In this document: one piece after another, positions 35,610-47,544 of the stretch
How the letters are laid out: every line of letters starts with the position of its first letter
Position numbering within the stretch: position 1 is the stretch's first letter
Assembly (NCBI RefSeq): GCF_002994745.2
Contig: NC_037092.1
Coordinates: 75,897,824 to 75,961,823, forward strand
Source: Rosa chinensis
Lineage: Eukaryota > Streptophyta > Magnoliopsida > Rosales > Rosaceae
DNA length: 64,000 nt
Direction of reading: 5' to 3'
Program-made: the position numbers and the translations under genes
The notes under the pieces: model-generated
Told to the model about the DNA's origin: nothing
Database searches by the model: none
The model's input: only the letters and a program-made list of their open reading frames with translations

Positions 35610-36391
35610 CGTCTGTTCTTCATGTTGTTATGGGCTCTATGGTCCGAGCGTAACAATATTATTTGGAAAAAGGCTTCGTTGAGCCCTCTATTTGTAGTGG
35701 ATTGGATGAAGAGGTATTTGGAGGAGTTCCTAAAGGTACAGGCTAAACAACTGGCAGTGTCCTCTTAATGGTAGGCTCAAAATTAATGTTGATGGTGCCT
35801 TCCATGCGGAGACAAGTTGTGGTGGTATTGGGGTTATGGTTAGAAATGATAGAGGCTTGGGAGTTGCAGCATTGGCTGGACCGTTTCTACATGCTCACTC
35901 AGCTCTTAATATGGAGGGTGAAGCGTGTAGAGCGGGCTTGTTACTTGGTATTCACCAAGGATGGACAGAAGTTGAAATTGAAAGTGACTCCACCCTCCTT
36001 ATAGCAGCCCTGAAAAGAGAGAGGAATAATTTCTCTGATGTTGGTCGGGTGTTGGAAGATTGTAAGTCCTATATGACGGCTTTCCAATCTATTGAGATCC
36101 GACATATCTATAGGGAAGCAAATGGTGCAGTAGATCGTCTCGCTCACCTTGCTAGCTTGTTTGCACTTGATGATGTTTGGTTAGAGGAGACTACTACTAT
36201 TATTCAGGATGTTCTCTACTAGGATTATTGTAATTGTTCTAATGTAGCGCGCGGTTCAGGTTTTAGGTTTTATGTTCCCCCCCCCCCCCCGCGACGCAAA
36301 GTACTACTATTAATATAATAAATGGAACCGGGCATGGGGCTGAGCCTCCTAGGTAGGCTGGGTTCCAAACCCCTTTAAAAAAATTAAAAAA
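35610..36391 (+). mobile_element. 5'-truncated LINE, RNase H end
   Basis: The frame ending at 36222 reads KINVDGAF, GGIGVMVRNDRG, MEGEACRAGLLLG, VEIESDS and REANGAVDRLAHLAS. These are the RNase H-like domain found at the C-terminus of plant L1-type LINE reverse-transcriptase proteins. Upstream, a frame with WSERNNIIWKKAS fits the linker before it. A 3' UTR with a pure C run (36277-36290) leads to an A-rich tail at 36377-36391. Target duplication was not resolved. Confidence 0.75.
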
Positions 36392-36399
36392 AACTATTC

Positions 36400-37100
36400 T
36401 TCCTCTCAATATATAACGTCACGGATCTGCATCTTTGCAATTAGCCCCTCTCAATTTAAAACTTTTACATCATCGATCTTTCTTTACCGGTGTCTTTCTT
36501 CTTCTATGGATTTTCCTCTTCTCTGCATTTTTTTTCTTGTGCCAGTAGCATACCCATTGTTCTTCCATGGGATTTAATCCCTAATATGCCAACCGAGATG
36601 AATGTCCAGGTCTGAATATAAAATAAATTTATACTTGATGTATGTGATCGAATCTAGAGTTAGTTAACTTCCTACAAGATTTAGTTCAAGATCTAAGTCT
36701 ACAATTCCTGGTAATTTGGAGCTAATCGATTCTTGGATGTGAAAGCATAAAAATCAATTATTGATCAAGGGCAGGAGCTCATAGAAACTTAGATTTAGTC
36801 AGTCATTTTGTAATTTTTAGTTGCATATATTGTTTGAGGCCGTTGAGAGAAAAGCTATCGAGAATGTAAAAAGATAAGGGAACTGGGTTGAGGTTGAGAG
36901 CTGAGAGTTGAGAGGGGGAGAATTAATGAACTGAGTAGGAGAGAAGAAAATAAAAAATAGAATCGATTGGAGACGGACAAAAATTCTCTTGAAAAGTGGG
37001 GTGATACCTCAATTGACGTCGTAATTGATAGTAGGTATGGAAGTTGATCGATAAAATTAATTTCAGATATCAAAGTGATAATTTATAAATATGAGGTCTT
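36400..37100. other. No supported feature
   Basis: AT-rich sequence with pyrimidine-rich patches. Short frames on either strand lack motifs. Confidence 0.5.
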
Positions 37101-37118
37101 GAAGTGTCAAATGATCTC

Positions 37119-37669
37119 GGGACTGATTGCTTTATTCTTGGTATCATTTTATGGTCGAGGTATTGGGGAAGAGCTCTTGCACGTGATCTAGCAATTTTGG
37201 GTTACGGTGTTGAAGAGAGCTTTTTTCTTCTTGAGATTGGCTATGAGGAGGTATGAAGATTTTTGGGTCAGGTTGTCTGATGAGCTATTGTTGGCATTAT
37301 TCCCGAGGACTATATGTTCTATTATCGGTGCCTTCTTGTGGTCAACATGGGGGCAATTTATCCTTATACGTGGTCTGATTGGTTTGGGACACGGTATGGA
37401 AGAGGATGACATGGTTGTTTTTAGTGTTGGCGAAGAATTATTGTGACTCTTGGGATTGGTATCGTTGTGTAGCTCAATTAATTGGGCGATTAGGTTGGTT
37501 AGGGGTTGGGCCCGCTTGGCTCATGGATGTCATTGGTGATGACGGACCCATAACTGAGGTTATTAATAGGGAGGAGAGTGGGGAACTTATGTCCACCACC
37601 GGTCATTCCCGTCTTATGTAATTTTAATTTATGGAATAAAATGTCTTTTCTTTCTAAAAAAAAAAAAAA
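37119..37669 (+). mobile_element. 5'-truncated poly(A) retroelement with 16-base target duplication
   Basis: AGTGTCAAATGATCTC occurs at 37103-37118 and again at 37671-37686 right after a 16-base poly(A). The inside resembles the 3' part of the element at 44474-45771 (GGTGCCTT, GTGGTCTG, GGACACGGT, GTGGAAGAGG/GTATGGAAGAGG), so both are copies of one family. Confidence 0.85.
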
Positions 37670-37989
37670 AAGTGTCAAATGATCTCAAGTTGAAGTATTG
37701 TTGACTTTTTCTCCTAAAAGAATACACATTATTGTTAAGAATAATTCTATAGATCCCAAAATTGTGTATCAAAATTGCTTATCAAGTGACGTGGCATACA
37801 CCATGTCATCACTTTCTTTTGAAAATTATGCTGACATAGATTTCTTGTTGGCTATATAGAAATAAGTTATTGATAATAAAATTGATATTAAACAAAAATA
37901 GCAAATAAAAAAAATGAATAGATGCACATTTTTGTTTTTAGCAACCTCGATGCCCAGATCATAATATCAGAACAAAAACTAATCCATCG

Positions 37990-38901
37990 TTTTTTTTTAA
38001 TCGAAATAGGTCATCCAACTTTATAATATTCAGCAAGCAGTACCAGAAACGACACACCCCTGAGGGGCTGACAGAAAGAGTCATCCTTTAGGACATACAA
38101 AGGACCTATTCTAGAGAAAAATTGAACCTCACACTCCTGGGTACATCCACCTTTTAAGGAAGTTAACCCACCTTTATTCTTACAAAACCTAGAAAACTTA
38201 GAAGCAGTTAAAGTAAATATAACAATCGAGCAACTAGATTTTGCGACCTGAAAAACATTAAAAAATACTAGGAGAGGATGACAATTCACCCTCAACTCCA
38301 TCATCTAAAAATACAATGCAACATGTAGTTAGGGCCCAAGACACCCTAATCCAATAGCCCCAACGCATAGGGCCAACCCACATTCAAATAAACCTGAGCC
38401 CAAAAATCCCAAAGCCAGGAACCCAAAAGCTAGGGTTAGAGCTCCGATCTGACGCGATCCAGTGGGTGACACCTGGACCACCACCACCACTATATCCGAC
38501 CCACGCCGCTGCCGCCAAGTCCACCAACAAACCACCACGACCAAGCCGACACAGATCACTCCCAGACAGAGACAGAACGCCGTCCTTCACCAAAACCAGA
38601 TTCCCGCCATCAACTCCAGCAGCAGCAGCCGTGACTGGACCTCGATGATGCTCTGGGCTCAGGCAGGGCATTAGGCTGCCATTGACTCAAATATCAGAGG
38701 GTAGAAAACCCTTCCACCTCCAAGGATCCCCAGAACCTCCATCACTTGACCCATCAGGAATCAAAGTAAGAGCCAATCCCGAATCAAAAGGTCCTCCCTC
38801 AAAACCGCAAATAGCGAGTCCGAGGAGAAGGAAAAGCACAGAGAATGGGAAATTAACTGAGAATTGGGAAATTTTTTATGTATGAGTTTCTATGTTAATG
38901 G
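37990..38901 (-). mobile_element. Non-autonomous poly(A) retroelement nested in the MITE
   Basis: The T-run at 37990-37999 is the minus-strand poly(A) tail. AAACTAATCCAT before it and AAATTAATCCAT after it (about 38903-38914) form an imperfect target duplication. Tail blocks AGCAAGCAGTACC and CGACACACCCCTGAGGGG match the 3' end of the LINE relic at 10191. The GC-rich 5' half has no convincing domain. Confidence 0.7.
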
Positions 38902-38955
38902 CAAATTAATCCATGATTGGTTGGTGTTTTATCTCTCTCTCTCTCTCTCTCCAGA

Positions 38956-39079
38956 AAATTAGGATACGAAAATAAGAACATGGATGACTTTCAATCTCCT
39001 CTCCTTAATAATATTGCAATTAGGATACGAAACTAAAAACATGGATGACTTTCAATCTCCTCTTCTTAATAATATTGCA
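38956..39079. repeat. 61-62-base tandem duplication
   Basis: AATTAGGATACGAAAATAAG... CTTAATAATATTGC is followed by a second copy beginning AATTAGGATACGAAACTAAA. A (CT)n run (38932-38951) precedes it. Confidence 0.85.
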
Positions 39080-39439
39080 ATTTCATTTCTTGTTTTCATG
39101 GAATCATGAGTTTTTTAAAGATCAAAACCTTCCCAACTTTTTAGTCTTGACCAATGGAGCAAGAGAGAAGCCATGAGAGAGGATTTCAAATGAGTCATCA
39201 GAAGAGAGCTGATGGCAGATTGCTTCTTCTTCACATGTAAATATGTCAAAAGATTAGGGTTTGTAAATTTTTTTTTTCCATAATTTGTATACAAAATCTT
39301 TTCTCAATTGTGTTTTTAATTAAATAAACAAATACAGGTCATTGAAATTCCATAATGATATTGATGAGATGGTGTGTGCCACATCATTTGGTAATCCATT
39401 TTTGCATAAAAATTTGGGATCTCTAGCATTACTCGTTTG

Positions 39440-40110
39440 TTAAATTGATAATCGTTAATGTACTGAATTAGATCAAATCAATGGATGAACTGAATCTGTT
39501 CAACCTGAGCCATTCATGTTCATAATAATAAATCACGATTATGATTTATGAATACTTAAACGATCATCAATTTGGCTGAAAATTTACATAATTGATCTAC
39601 TCATAGAGACCTAAAAATTGAATGGTTGAGATGTCAATATGTGATAGAAAAATAGATCCCTTAAAATTGCCAAAAAAAAAAAATATCTATCAGCTATATG
39701 TCTAAATGGCTATCGATCCACTCCCATATTATACATTTACAATTACATTTTAAATATCAGAAGCCTCCAAAATTCGAAGGTCCTGTGTGGCCGCACCCAC
39801 CCACACCCCCTCAGGGTTGGGCCTGGTTGTGATCAATTTAACATAATTAATGAGCTGTTGAGCAGTATGAACATAATTAATTAAGCTCAATGCATGTAAA
39901 TCAAAACCAAGTCTCATCAGCACATAGATACTCAATTTGGCTAGCTAGCTAGGTGTTTAACTGATTGAAGAAAGTGGTTATTATTTCATATTCAAAGTAT
40001 TACACAAGTAACCTCACATACAGATACAATTCAAAACGCAAGAGCCTGTAATTAAGCTGGAGATTAAACCAATAAATTAAAGAAATAATTAAGCATGCAC
40101 CATAGATTTA
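39440..40110. other. Spacer with a diverged MITE piece
   Basis: 39460-39640 shares GATCTACTCATAGAGACCTAAAAATTGAA and AACGATCATCAATTTGGCTGAAAATTT with the foldback at 42290-42663, so it is probably an older relative. The rest is 3' flank of the PSY-like gene. Confidence 0.4.
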
Positions 40111-40116
40111 TATGAG

Positions 40117-41144
40117 CTAGCCCTTTCGGCCACGGAGTTTGCCTGGTTTGGCCTTGGAGGTAGATGGCGGATCATGCCCACGATTCGCAGTCGTGTCACC
40201 GTAGTCGTCTAGTCTCGCCATCAAAGACCTCCCCTCCATCGTCATTACCATTTCGTCGTTATCTATAATTCAACCAATCAAATACACAATTAATAAAACA
40301 ATCAGTCTTACATAAACTAAGAATTAAATTAAGAATATACATACAAGACTATGCTTTCTTATATCCTAATTAATAAATTACAGCTAGGTCTAACGAGAGA
40401 AAAGGACAATATGTCATTGTTGGTCCGTGGAATTTGCATATATACCAACAAACAAGTTATCAAGTCTGTGACTCTTTGGTCCCCTAGCAATTGAACTGTG
40501 ATATATTATACTAGTTACAGACAGATATGTATGGATGCAAGTGCTTTAGTATGAACTGGTATGAATCCAACTGGTATTTCACAAACTTCAAAATTGCCCA
40601 TCCATTGATTTCAAATTAACTCAGACAACAGAATCGATACCCGAAGTGTTGCAGATCACTTGCAGAGTTAATTACCTCTTAATTAACGATATTATATATT
40701 AACTCTGCAATTTCAAGAAACTATTAATATCTAGTTTTTACACAGATCTCCCTAATCTCGGCTTAAAACTGATCTGCTTAATTTGTTCATCGACAAATGA
40801 ACCTCCACTCTCATATATATTCACGAGGAAGAACTAATTAGCTTCATGCACCCAGTTTCATTCTCAGTAATATATGGCAAGCTGATTTGGAAGAGCAAAT
40901 TAATCAATGGGCCGGGAACCCCTCAACCAGGCCAGAATTTAATGAAAAAACGATCCAATTAGGCATGCATGAACTAATTAATGGAAGAAGAAGCTAGTAA
41001 AGGTGGAGAAACCTAATAGATTATAGATATATGGATACCTGAAACTGAAAATGGATTGATGGTGTTCCTGAAAGCAGAAGAGACTACAGCAAAAGCCAGC
41101 AAGAGAGACAAGCACAGCCGTATACCTCCAAATCCCATTTTCAT
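40117..41144 (-). CDS. PSY-type tyrosine-sulfated peptide precursor (gene A)
   Basis: Two exons, 41144-41039 and 40262-40117, give 83 residues after joining in phase 1 (GT..AG). Residues 1-24 are a hydrophobic signal peptide (GIRLCLSLLLAFAVVSSA). The second exon contains DDYGDTTANRGHDPP, which matches the PSY motif (DYGDPSANPKHDP in Arabidopsis PSY1). The DY is the site of tyrosine sulfation in that family. A basic tail ends GKLRGRKG. PSY peptides are secreted, processed and bind leucine-rich-repeat receptor kinases to control growth versus stress responses (family knowledge). A TATA-like run at 41184-41193 lies about 45 bases upstream. The start chosen is the first of two close ATGs. Its paralogue is at 43201. 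Confidence 0.85.
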
Positions 41145-41866
41145 TCCCTTTGTTTTTTCACTCTCTCTTCCTACATGAGAAACATATATATAAGGCCTAA
41201 TATAATATAATCGAGAATTAATAATATGACTATATGGCAGGTTTAGAATTAGGAGTTGACGATAGCAATTACGTACAAAGTAATTTGAACAAATATTCAT
41301 GGCTCTCACGTTCGTCGACATGAACAAGACTCTCCTCTCCTCTCTTTCCGTAGAGCTCCAGTGCACGTTTGGTGATGAAGTGCTATATACCTTGTAGTAA
41401 AGTGATAGACCTAAACTATACCAAAATGGAAAGACAAAGACATTGGTGCTTGGATGATATGAGAGATCATGATCATCCCCAATTGGCACCCTTTCATTTC
41501 TTTTTTAGTTTCACCATTGACTTGATGAACTTTAATTAGTTTTAGAAAGTAGATAGCTATTTTGAGAGATATACGCTTTATCTTTGACTTTAGGCCACTT
41601 GTATAAAAATATAGTGAAGCTCGATCTACAAGATTAGATTCATGTGCACGGATGAACTAGCTGTAGCCATCTTTTTGCCACTACTGAAATGTAATTTCTG
41701 TTTAGTGTAGCAAAAAATATTGGTTGAAACCTAATTTGCGATAATTTCCTTTACAAAAGTTGTAATTGGTAATCGCTATCTTTGTCGAGTAACGAAAACA
41801 TATACATTGAGTTTATTGTAGAGAGAAGAGTAACATATGAAAATGCAAATGTTAAAGCATTTTAAA

Positions 41867-41868
<2 letters not shown>

Positions 41869-41899
<31 letters not shown>
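41869..41899. repeat. (TA)n microsatellite
   Basis: About 15 TA units bordering the GC-rich MITE. Confidence 0.9.
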
Positions 41900-41900
<1 letters not shown>

Positions 41901-42256
41901 CCGGTTCTGAAGCGGACGTCCTCACTTCGCTAAAGTGCGGACTACGACGCAGCAGCTGCGTCCTAGGCGGCGACGGCTGCTCGGGGCTTGGCGAACGGAG
42001 GCCGGAGGCATCCCAGACGATTCTGGACAGCGATCGAGGTTGCAAGTTTTGGGCAGCGACTCGACCTGCAACTGCAACTTTCTGGGCAGAGTTGCAACCT
42101 CATCGCCGGCGAGTCCACCCGACTGCAGACCGGTCCGTCCTACCCCTGGCCTCCGTCCGGCAAGAGGCACCGCGCCGTTGAAGCTTGATCGAGGCTGCTG
42201 CGTCGACGTTTGCACTTTAGCAACAGTGCGGACGTTCTCTTTGGAACCTCTCCGTG

Positions 42257-42258
<2 letters not shown>
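41900..42258. mobile_element. GC-rich MITE with ~60-base inverted ends
   Basis: The left block GGACGTCCTCACTTCGCTAA and GTGCGGACTACGACGCAGCA are mirrored on the right by GAACGTCCGCACTGTTGCTAA and CGTCGACGCAGCAGC (read on the minus strand). It lies between a (TA)n and a (CA)n run. It is the most GC-rich stretch of the region and gives long chance ORFs on both strands. Confidence 0.6.
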
Positions 42259-42289
<31 letters not shown>

Positions 42290-42290
<1 letters not shown>

Positions 42291-42663
42291 AGGAGGTCCT
42301 TAACTTAGCTTAAGAAACAAATTTCTATATTTTGACCACTTTTCGATCGCATATCCACATCTTAACCGTTCAGTTTTTAGATATATATGAGTAGATCACT
42401 GCTGCAAATTTTCAGCCAAAATGATGATTGTTAAGGTATCCAAAACTGCAAGTTACACGAATGGTTCAAGTTGGACAGATTTGGTTCGTTCGTGTAAATT
42501 GCAGTTTTGGATGCCTTAACGATAATCAATTTAACTAAAAATTTGCAGAGATGATCTACTCATATATACCTAAAAACTGAAGAGTTAAGATGTGAATATG
42601 TGGTCGAAAAGTGGTCAAAATATGAAAATTCGTTCCTTAAGCTAAGTTAAGGACTCCCTTAAC
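42290..42663. mobile_element. Foldback MITE
   Basis: AAGGAGGTCCTTAACTTAGC at the left pairs with GCTAAGTTAAGGACTCCCTT at the right. Most of the element pairs with itself over about 180 bases per arm. It is flanked by (CA)n (42259-42287) and (AT)n (42673-42707). Confidence 0.75.
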
Positions 42664-42671
42664 AGAGCAAG

Positions 42672-42709
<38 letters not shown>

Positions 42710-43200
42710 CTCTTGCATAAACACATGTATATGAATTCGAAGTTTGTTGGGTTCTTGAAATTATGAAAATATATTATAAAAAATACATATTCATAGAGTT
42801 AGGGTTGTGGTGCAAAATAATTGTTTGTACATAAATTTAATATGAAATTAATTAATGGAAGATAACTAATAATTCTTACACTAACAATTTTTTTTTTTTT
42901 AGGATGAACCAAGTTAATTAGAAAGTCAAAAATTAAATTGGATCCACAAAAATGCAAATGATATATATAACTCTCGTCTAATTATATTATATAGCCACAC
43001 TTCATAGATCCATAGATCGATGTAAATGAGACACAAGTTACAGAATTAATGAGTGCCTTCTATATTGCATGTAATTCACACGAGAGTTTTCTTTAGTACG
43101 TTGGAAAATCTCACATTATTTTATCATTAATTGAAATGAAGATCGACTCGTTTTAATATTAATTGTAGGTAGCTCTCTGTATGTTAATGCCCTTTCGATG

Positions 43201-43555
43201 TCATGCACCATCATCCTTGTCACCGTCAACTTTGCCGGATTTGCCATTAGGGGGAGGGGGATGAGAAGGGGGCGGATCATGTCGAGGATTAGGACCTGGG
43301 TCAGGATAGTCGTCTAGTCCCATGGATATGCCCTCCGTGCTCTCGATTATCACTACCATCTCACGATCTACAATAATATAACCAGACAAAAACATATATA
43401 AAACAAAAAATAGATAATACCAAGAACATAGATAATTAATTGTGTGTGCATATACCTGGAAATAGAATCAAGTTCCTGGCAGAAGAGCTTAAGGCATAGA
43501 CAAGCAAGAGAAACATGCACACTCGACTTCCTCCAAAGCCCATATTCATATTCAT
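43201..43555 (-). CDS. PSY-type tyrosine-sulfated peptide precursor (gene B)
   Basis: Exons 43555-43456 and 43367-43201 join in the same phase as gene A to give 88 residues. It shares the MGFGG start, a signal peptide (CMFLLLVYALSSSA) and the intron position with gene A. The peptide block is DDYPDPGPNPRHDPPPSHPP, again the D-Y...N..HDP pattern, followed by a Pro- and Gly/Lys/Asp-rich tail. Gly after Tyr, present in PSY1 and gene A, is Pro here. The intron is only 88 bases, against 776 in gene A. A TATA-like TATATAAG lies at about 43589-43597. The pair probably arose by tandem duplication. Confidence 0.82.
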
Positions 43556-43683
43556 TCTTTTTCCCTGCGTTCCAAAACAACATCTTATCTTATATATTAA
43601 GCAAAAGGGGTGGTTAAATTATTCCCATAGGGTTGATGGTGACTCTTTATTACTAATTAAGATATTCAAACGTATCTACAAGG

Positions 43684-43702
43684 GTCATCAAAAAAAAAAA
43701 AA
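43684..43702 (+). mobile_element. Extremely truncated poly(A) insertion (19 bases)
   Basis: GTATCTACAAGG (43672-43683) is followed by GTCATC plus 13 A residues, then GTATCTACAAGG again (43703-43714). This is the signature of a target-primed insertion that kept almost nothing but its tail. Confidence 0.7.
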
Positions 43703-43819
43703 GTATCTACAAGGTGTCTTGGAGAGTCTTGACGCTTTTTGTGGATATCAATCATCTTTCTACTTATTTCGCCAATATTTCCTCAATTCATATTTACAGA
43801 GAGGTAGATCTGGTTCCTA

Positions 43820-44390
43820 ACCATTTCGCTCATCTAGATTAGAAATTATCTCAAAATAGTATATGGTGTAGTCAGTTCTCCTCTTCTGTCTTTCAGCTTT
43901 TACATTTTGACTGAGATTTGCTCATTTATGTTTTTAACTTTAAAAAAAAATAAAAATCAAAACCCAATATATATATATATATATATATATATTATTCCTT
44001 ACAAGGACAAAACTCAAAATAAAGCAAACCAAATATAGTGAAGATAAAATAGTCAAAAATATCTTATATACCAAACAAGAAGGGGTTTAGTAGTCAAATT
44101 CTCAACAATCCATTAAACAGCCTTCCTTTGAAGGAAAAAAGATGGAATATTGAAAATTAGAATTTATTAATTCTTATACGTCAATTATCTTTTTTTAATC
44201 GAAAGAGATGTCAATCCACATGACCACAAAAGTGAGCAAATGACACTATTTTTCTTGCCACATTTATGCAATGGTGACAAGCCTAGTGTAGTTTTCCATT
44301 TTCGACCGACCCCTCTATTTACAGATTGATAGTGGGACTTGACAATTTCTTATTGGTAAAAGTTGGCACCAATGCTGAAATGGTGTATAT
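43820..44390. other. AT-rich spacer, possible LINE tail
   Basis: 43715-43935 gives DLVPNHFAHLD, resembling the end of a LINE RNase H domain, then an A-run at 43942-43957. An (AT)n run lies at 43970-43992. Nothing else was recognised. Confidence 0.35.
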
Positions 44391-44473
44391 ATGTTGTGGG
44401 TTCTACTCATCAGAACCTGCGATGTGCACCATGTGGGTTTTACTCATGCCTCTTCTTACTGAATACCGACACC

Positions 44474-45771
44474 TCAGGGAGTGACTTTGGGGAAGGCGTT
44501 CTAGGGTTTGAGTTTTACTGAGGTTAGGCGGCTGCTTGTCTGGCGGCCCTACCGCGTTGGCATCAGGGTCTTGCCACGTTGGTGTAAGGTAGGCGCAGCC
44601 AGACAAGCGTTGTTTCATCTATTTGGTTTGGTTCTTCTTTGGTCGTGGGTGCTGCACGATTTTCATTTTTCTTCTCAAATGGCGGCGGCGACGATGCACT
44701 GCTTAAATTCCTGGTGGTCTTTGAAGGACTAGTGGCTAGTGGCCAGATCATGGTTTCACGCCATGGATCGAATGGTGCTGGTAACTGTCCGACAACGATT
44801 GGTTGGGAGATGGTGCCGGTGGTGGAATTTGGTAACTGGTATGCTGGGGTCCGATGACTCGATCGTCTTTTGGTTTATGTGGATTATGATTGTGTTTGGG
44901 TACATTGGAAACGTGGGATACAACGAGGGGGTTGGTGGTCTGGTGTGTTCTTAGATTCATGGAGCTTTGGTAGGTGGGCTTAATTGTTGGAAAAAACCAT
45001 GTTTTAGGGACATGCAATTGGGTGGGTTTATGTGGGTGATAGTTGGCATTGGTCAGGGGTTTCTCGATGATGTCCTCCTTAGGTGGTTACATCAACAACA
45101 GAGATGGTTGGGTTATCCTAGGTCAAAATTCTTGTATACTGGGAATCTGGGATCCAGGTTTTTGGTATCATGGTTCCTCTTTTCATTGCAGTTTTCACCG
45201 AAAGGCTAGAGTCGACATCGGTGGAGAGGATTGCAGATCATGACAAAGTAATGTTTTATTTTATTAAGTCTTTGGTTTTTAGTTTTTGGCTGGGTATAAT
45301 AAGTCTCTACTCATTTGAGCTAGGGTATTGGTGTCTTGGTCTTGTCGTTGTGCCATTATTATGGTGTTGTTCCCGGGAACTATGTGATCTAATTTCGGTG
45401 CCTTATGGTTGTCAACATGGTGCCTTATGGTTGTGAACATGATGGTGCATTGTTCTTGCACGTGGTCTGGTTGTTTTTTGGACACGGTGTGGAAGAGGGT
45501 AAAGCGGTTCGTCTTAATGTTGGTGACAAGGTTGTATCGTTACATTCGGGATTGGTTTACTTTCATTGTAACCCGAGGTTATGGGCTTAAAGGTTGGTTC
45601 GGGGTTGAACCTATTTGATTCATGGATTTCATTCATAGTGACAGACCTGTAACTATTAATGTTTGTAGGAATGTGTGTCATGGTCTTGAGGCCACAATCG
45701 ATCATTCCATTGCTTTGTAATTTGGTAGTTTATTAATGGAAATTTCTTTCTTCTCGAAAAAAAAAAAAAAA
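44474..45771 (+). mobile_element. Poly(A) retroelement, 1.3 kb, with 13-base target duplication
   Basis: GAATACCGACACC occurs at 44461-44473 and again at 45772-45784, directly after a 16-base poly(A). The 5' third is GC-rich and the 3' part matches the shorter copy at 37119-37669. ORFs have no recognisable domain, so it is non-autonomous and presumably mobilised by a LINE. Confidence 0.85.
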
Positions 45772-46310
45772 GAATACCGACACCCCAGACCAAAAGCAGG
45801 TCACCAATCCATGAATGTTTTCTGGATCCAACCTCTAAACCTTAAATTCTTAGCAAGGAAACTTTACGAAGGCAAAATCAAAGTTTGCTTTCTTGTTTAA
45901 CCCTTTTATGGCTCCCACATTAATCACTTGTTCGTTCTAATCACTCATGGCTGTTGCATATACCTTTCAAATCTTCAGCAATCAGATCTCATAGAAGAAC
46001 ATATACGAATTGAATCTAAAGTTAGGACCCAATTCTGTGATCAACCAAGCCCAAGTGCGTATCGAGGCCCAAAATAGCTCTTTTGGCTGTGAAAGCCCAT
46101 ATTAGGTCCAATTATGTAAAATGATGTCGTCTATGCTGACTATATAGCTGGAGTCCAACTGCATTGTAAAAACTAATCTGAGAATTGAATTGAATTTTCC
46201 TTTCGCTTTTCTATTTCCTTTGTTTTCCATTTCTCTTAGGGTTGGGACCCTAACAACTGGTATCAGAGCTCCAAATCATTGGGTCGAGGGCTGGAGATCC
46301 ACCACCATAT

Positions 46311-47544
46311 TTGTCAACACTGCCGCGTCCACCTGACCTAACTGATTTGGGGATGAAGCTCCAAATTTCGAAAGAAGAGACATCGGCGTGGTGCAGTGAA
46401 CTTGAGCAAACTGCAACGTCGTTTCATTCCGAGATACTACACAAGTTGAGGCAACTGCGTTTGGAGCGAATAGCTCAGGTGATGGAGCCTTCGGTGCCGA
46501 CTTCTTCTGTTTCGATCATATCTCCGCCGGTGACTCAACCTGTCTCTTCGGTGTTGCAATTTGGGACCATCGATTCTTACAAAACAGCACCAACAACTGT
46601 ACATGATGCTGCCGACACCACCATTATTGGCCACGTCGGATCTCTACCACTACCAGCAGCAACAACCTCCACCTCTGCTGCCGTCAAGACCACCAGTCCT
46701 TCACCAGCAGCAAGAGGTGTGGTACTCGAACCAAAATCAGTACCAGTCATTACAGCCCCCATCGCCTCTACAACAGTGGGTTTGGCCACCTCACGCCAAC
46801 CATCTACCTCCCTCGCTGGGCTATTATCATCCACCACCGCCTCCTCATTATGCGCACCATTATTATCCTCAATCTCTCTCTCACGGACCTCCTCAGTCTT
46901 ATTATCCTCAGCAGCTCAATCGGGAATGGGCAGCTCAAAGTCCACCAAGGTTGGTGCAGCAGAAGTCGGGAACTGGGTTGGCTGAGATGGGCCCAGAGAT
47001 CAACTCGTTTTACTCATCGGGTTCTTCTTCTATTATGACTATGGGCTCCTTTCAAGTGCAACTTATTGGATGTTTGAGCACGATGGTGGAATTTGAAATT
47101 GAAGGCATTGAAGTTCCAATAGGTGTGAGCTTGGAGAATGGATTTGATCAAATTAGCCGTGATGTTGAATTGCAGTCCGAGTATGACAAAGTGGTTGTTG
47201 CTGAAATAGGGGATGTGGAGTTGAAAACTGATGTTGTTGGTGCCGACGGAGTTGATTTCTGGGAGAGAGAGGAAAAAGAACTTGAAGCTAAAGATTGTGA
47301 AGTTGTTGATGATGATGATAAGGACGATGAAAGGGAAAATGACAACATGATATTTAGGAACTTTGTACCTGCTAAACAATTATTGGAAGAGCTGGAACGA
47401 GAATCGGATACTGGTTCTTACTCAAGTGCAGAGAGTTATGGCGACCGTTCTCTGAGTTATGGTGATGATTCTCAGAGAGTTGATAGGCAGATTATGTCAG
47501 GCTTTGGTAAAGAAGTGAATACTAATGAACGTTTTTGGGAGTAA
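46311..47544 (+). pseudogene. Interior ORF region: coiled/Pro-Gln-rich, then TOC159-like acidic piece
   Basis: The first frame (46311-46985) begins with a charged stretch (EETSAWCSELEQ, LRQLRLERIAQ). The true frame of the middle seems to shift to that of 46561-47544, which is rich in P, Y, Q and H (PPPPPHYAHHYYPQ). Near its end, AKQLLEELERES and SQRVDRQI in an Asp/Glu/Ser-rich context resemble the A-domain of the chloroplast import receptor TOC159 (about 47364-47520). The TOC159 link is an inference from short matches. The first part is unidentified. Confidence 0.45.

Larger units (their letters stand above)
37739..39434. mobile_element. Mutator-like MITE containing a nested retroelement
   Basis: The left end, GAATAATTCTATAGATCCCAAAATT through GACGTGGCATACACCATGTC, is matched in reverse by the right end, GATGGTGTGTGCCACATC through AATTTGGGATCTCTAGCATTACTC. 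The flanks TATTGTTAA and GTTTGTTAA form a 9-base duplication with two differences. The nested element at 37990-38901 accounts for about half the length. Confidence 0.7.

Noticed and set aside
41922..42291. Long ORFs on both strands in the GC-rich block
   Set aside because: The block is a MITE with inverted ends. The ORFs run into the (CA)n repeat and show no family motif.
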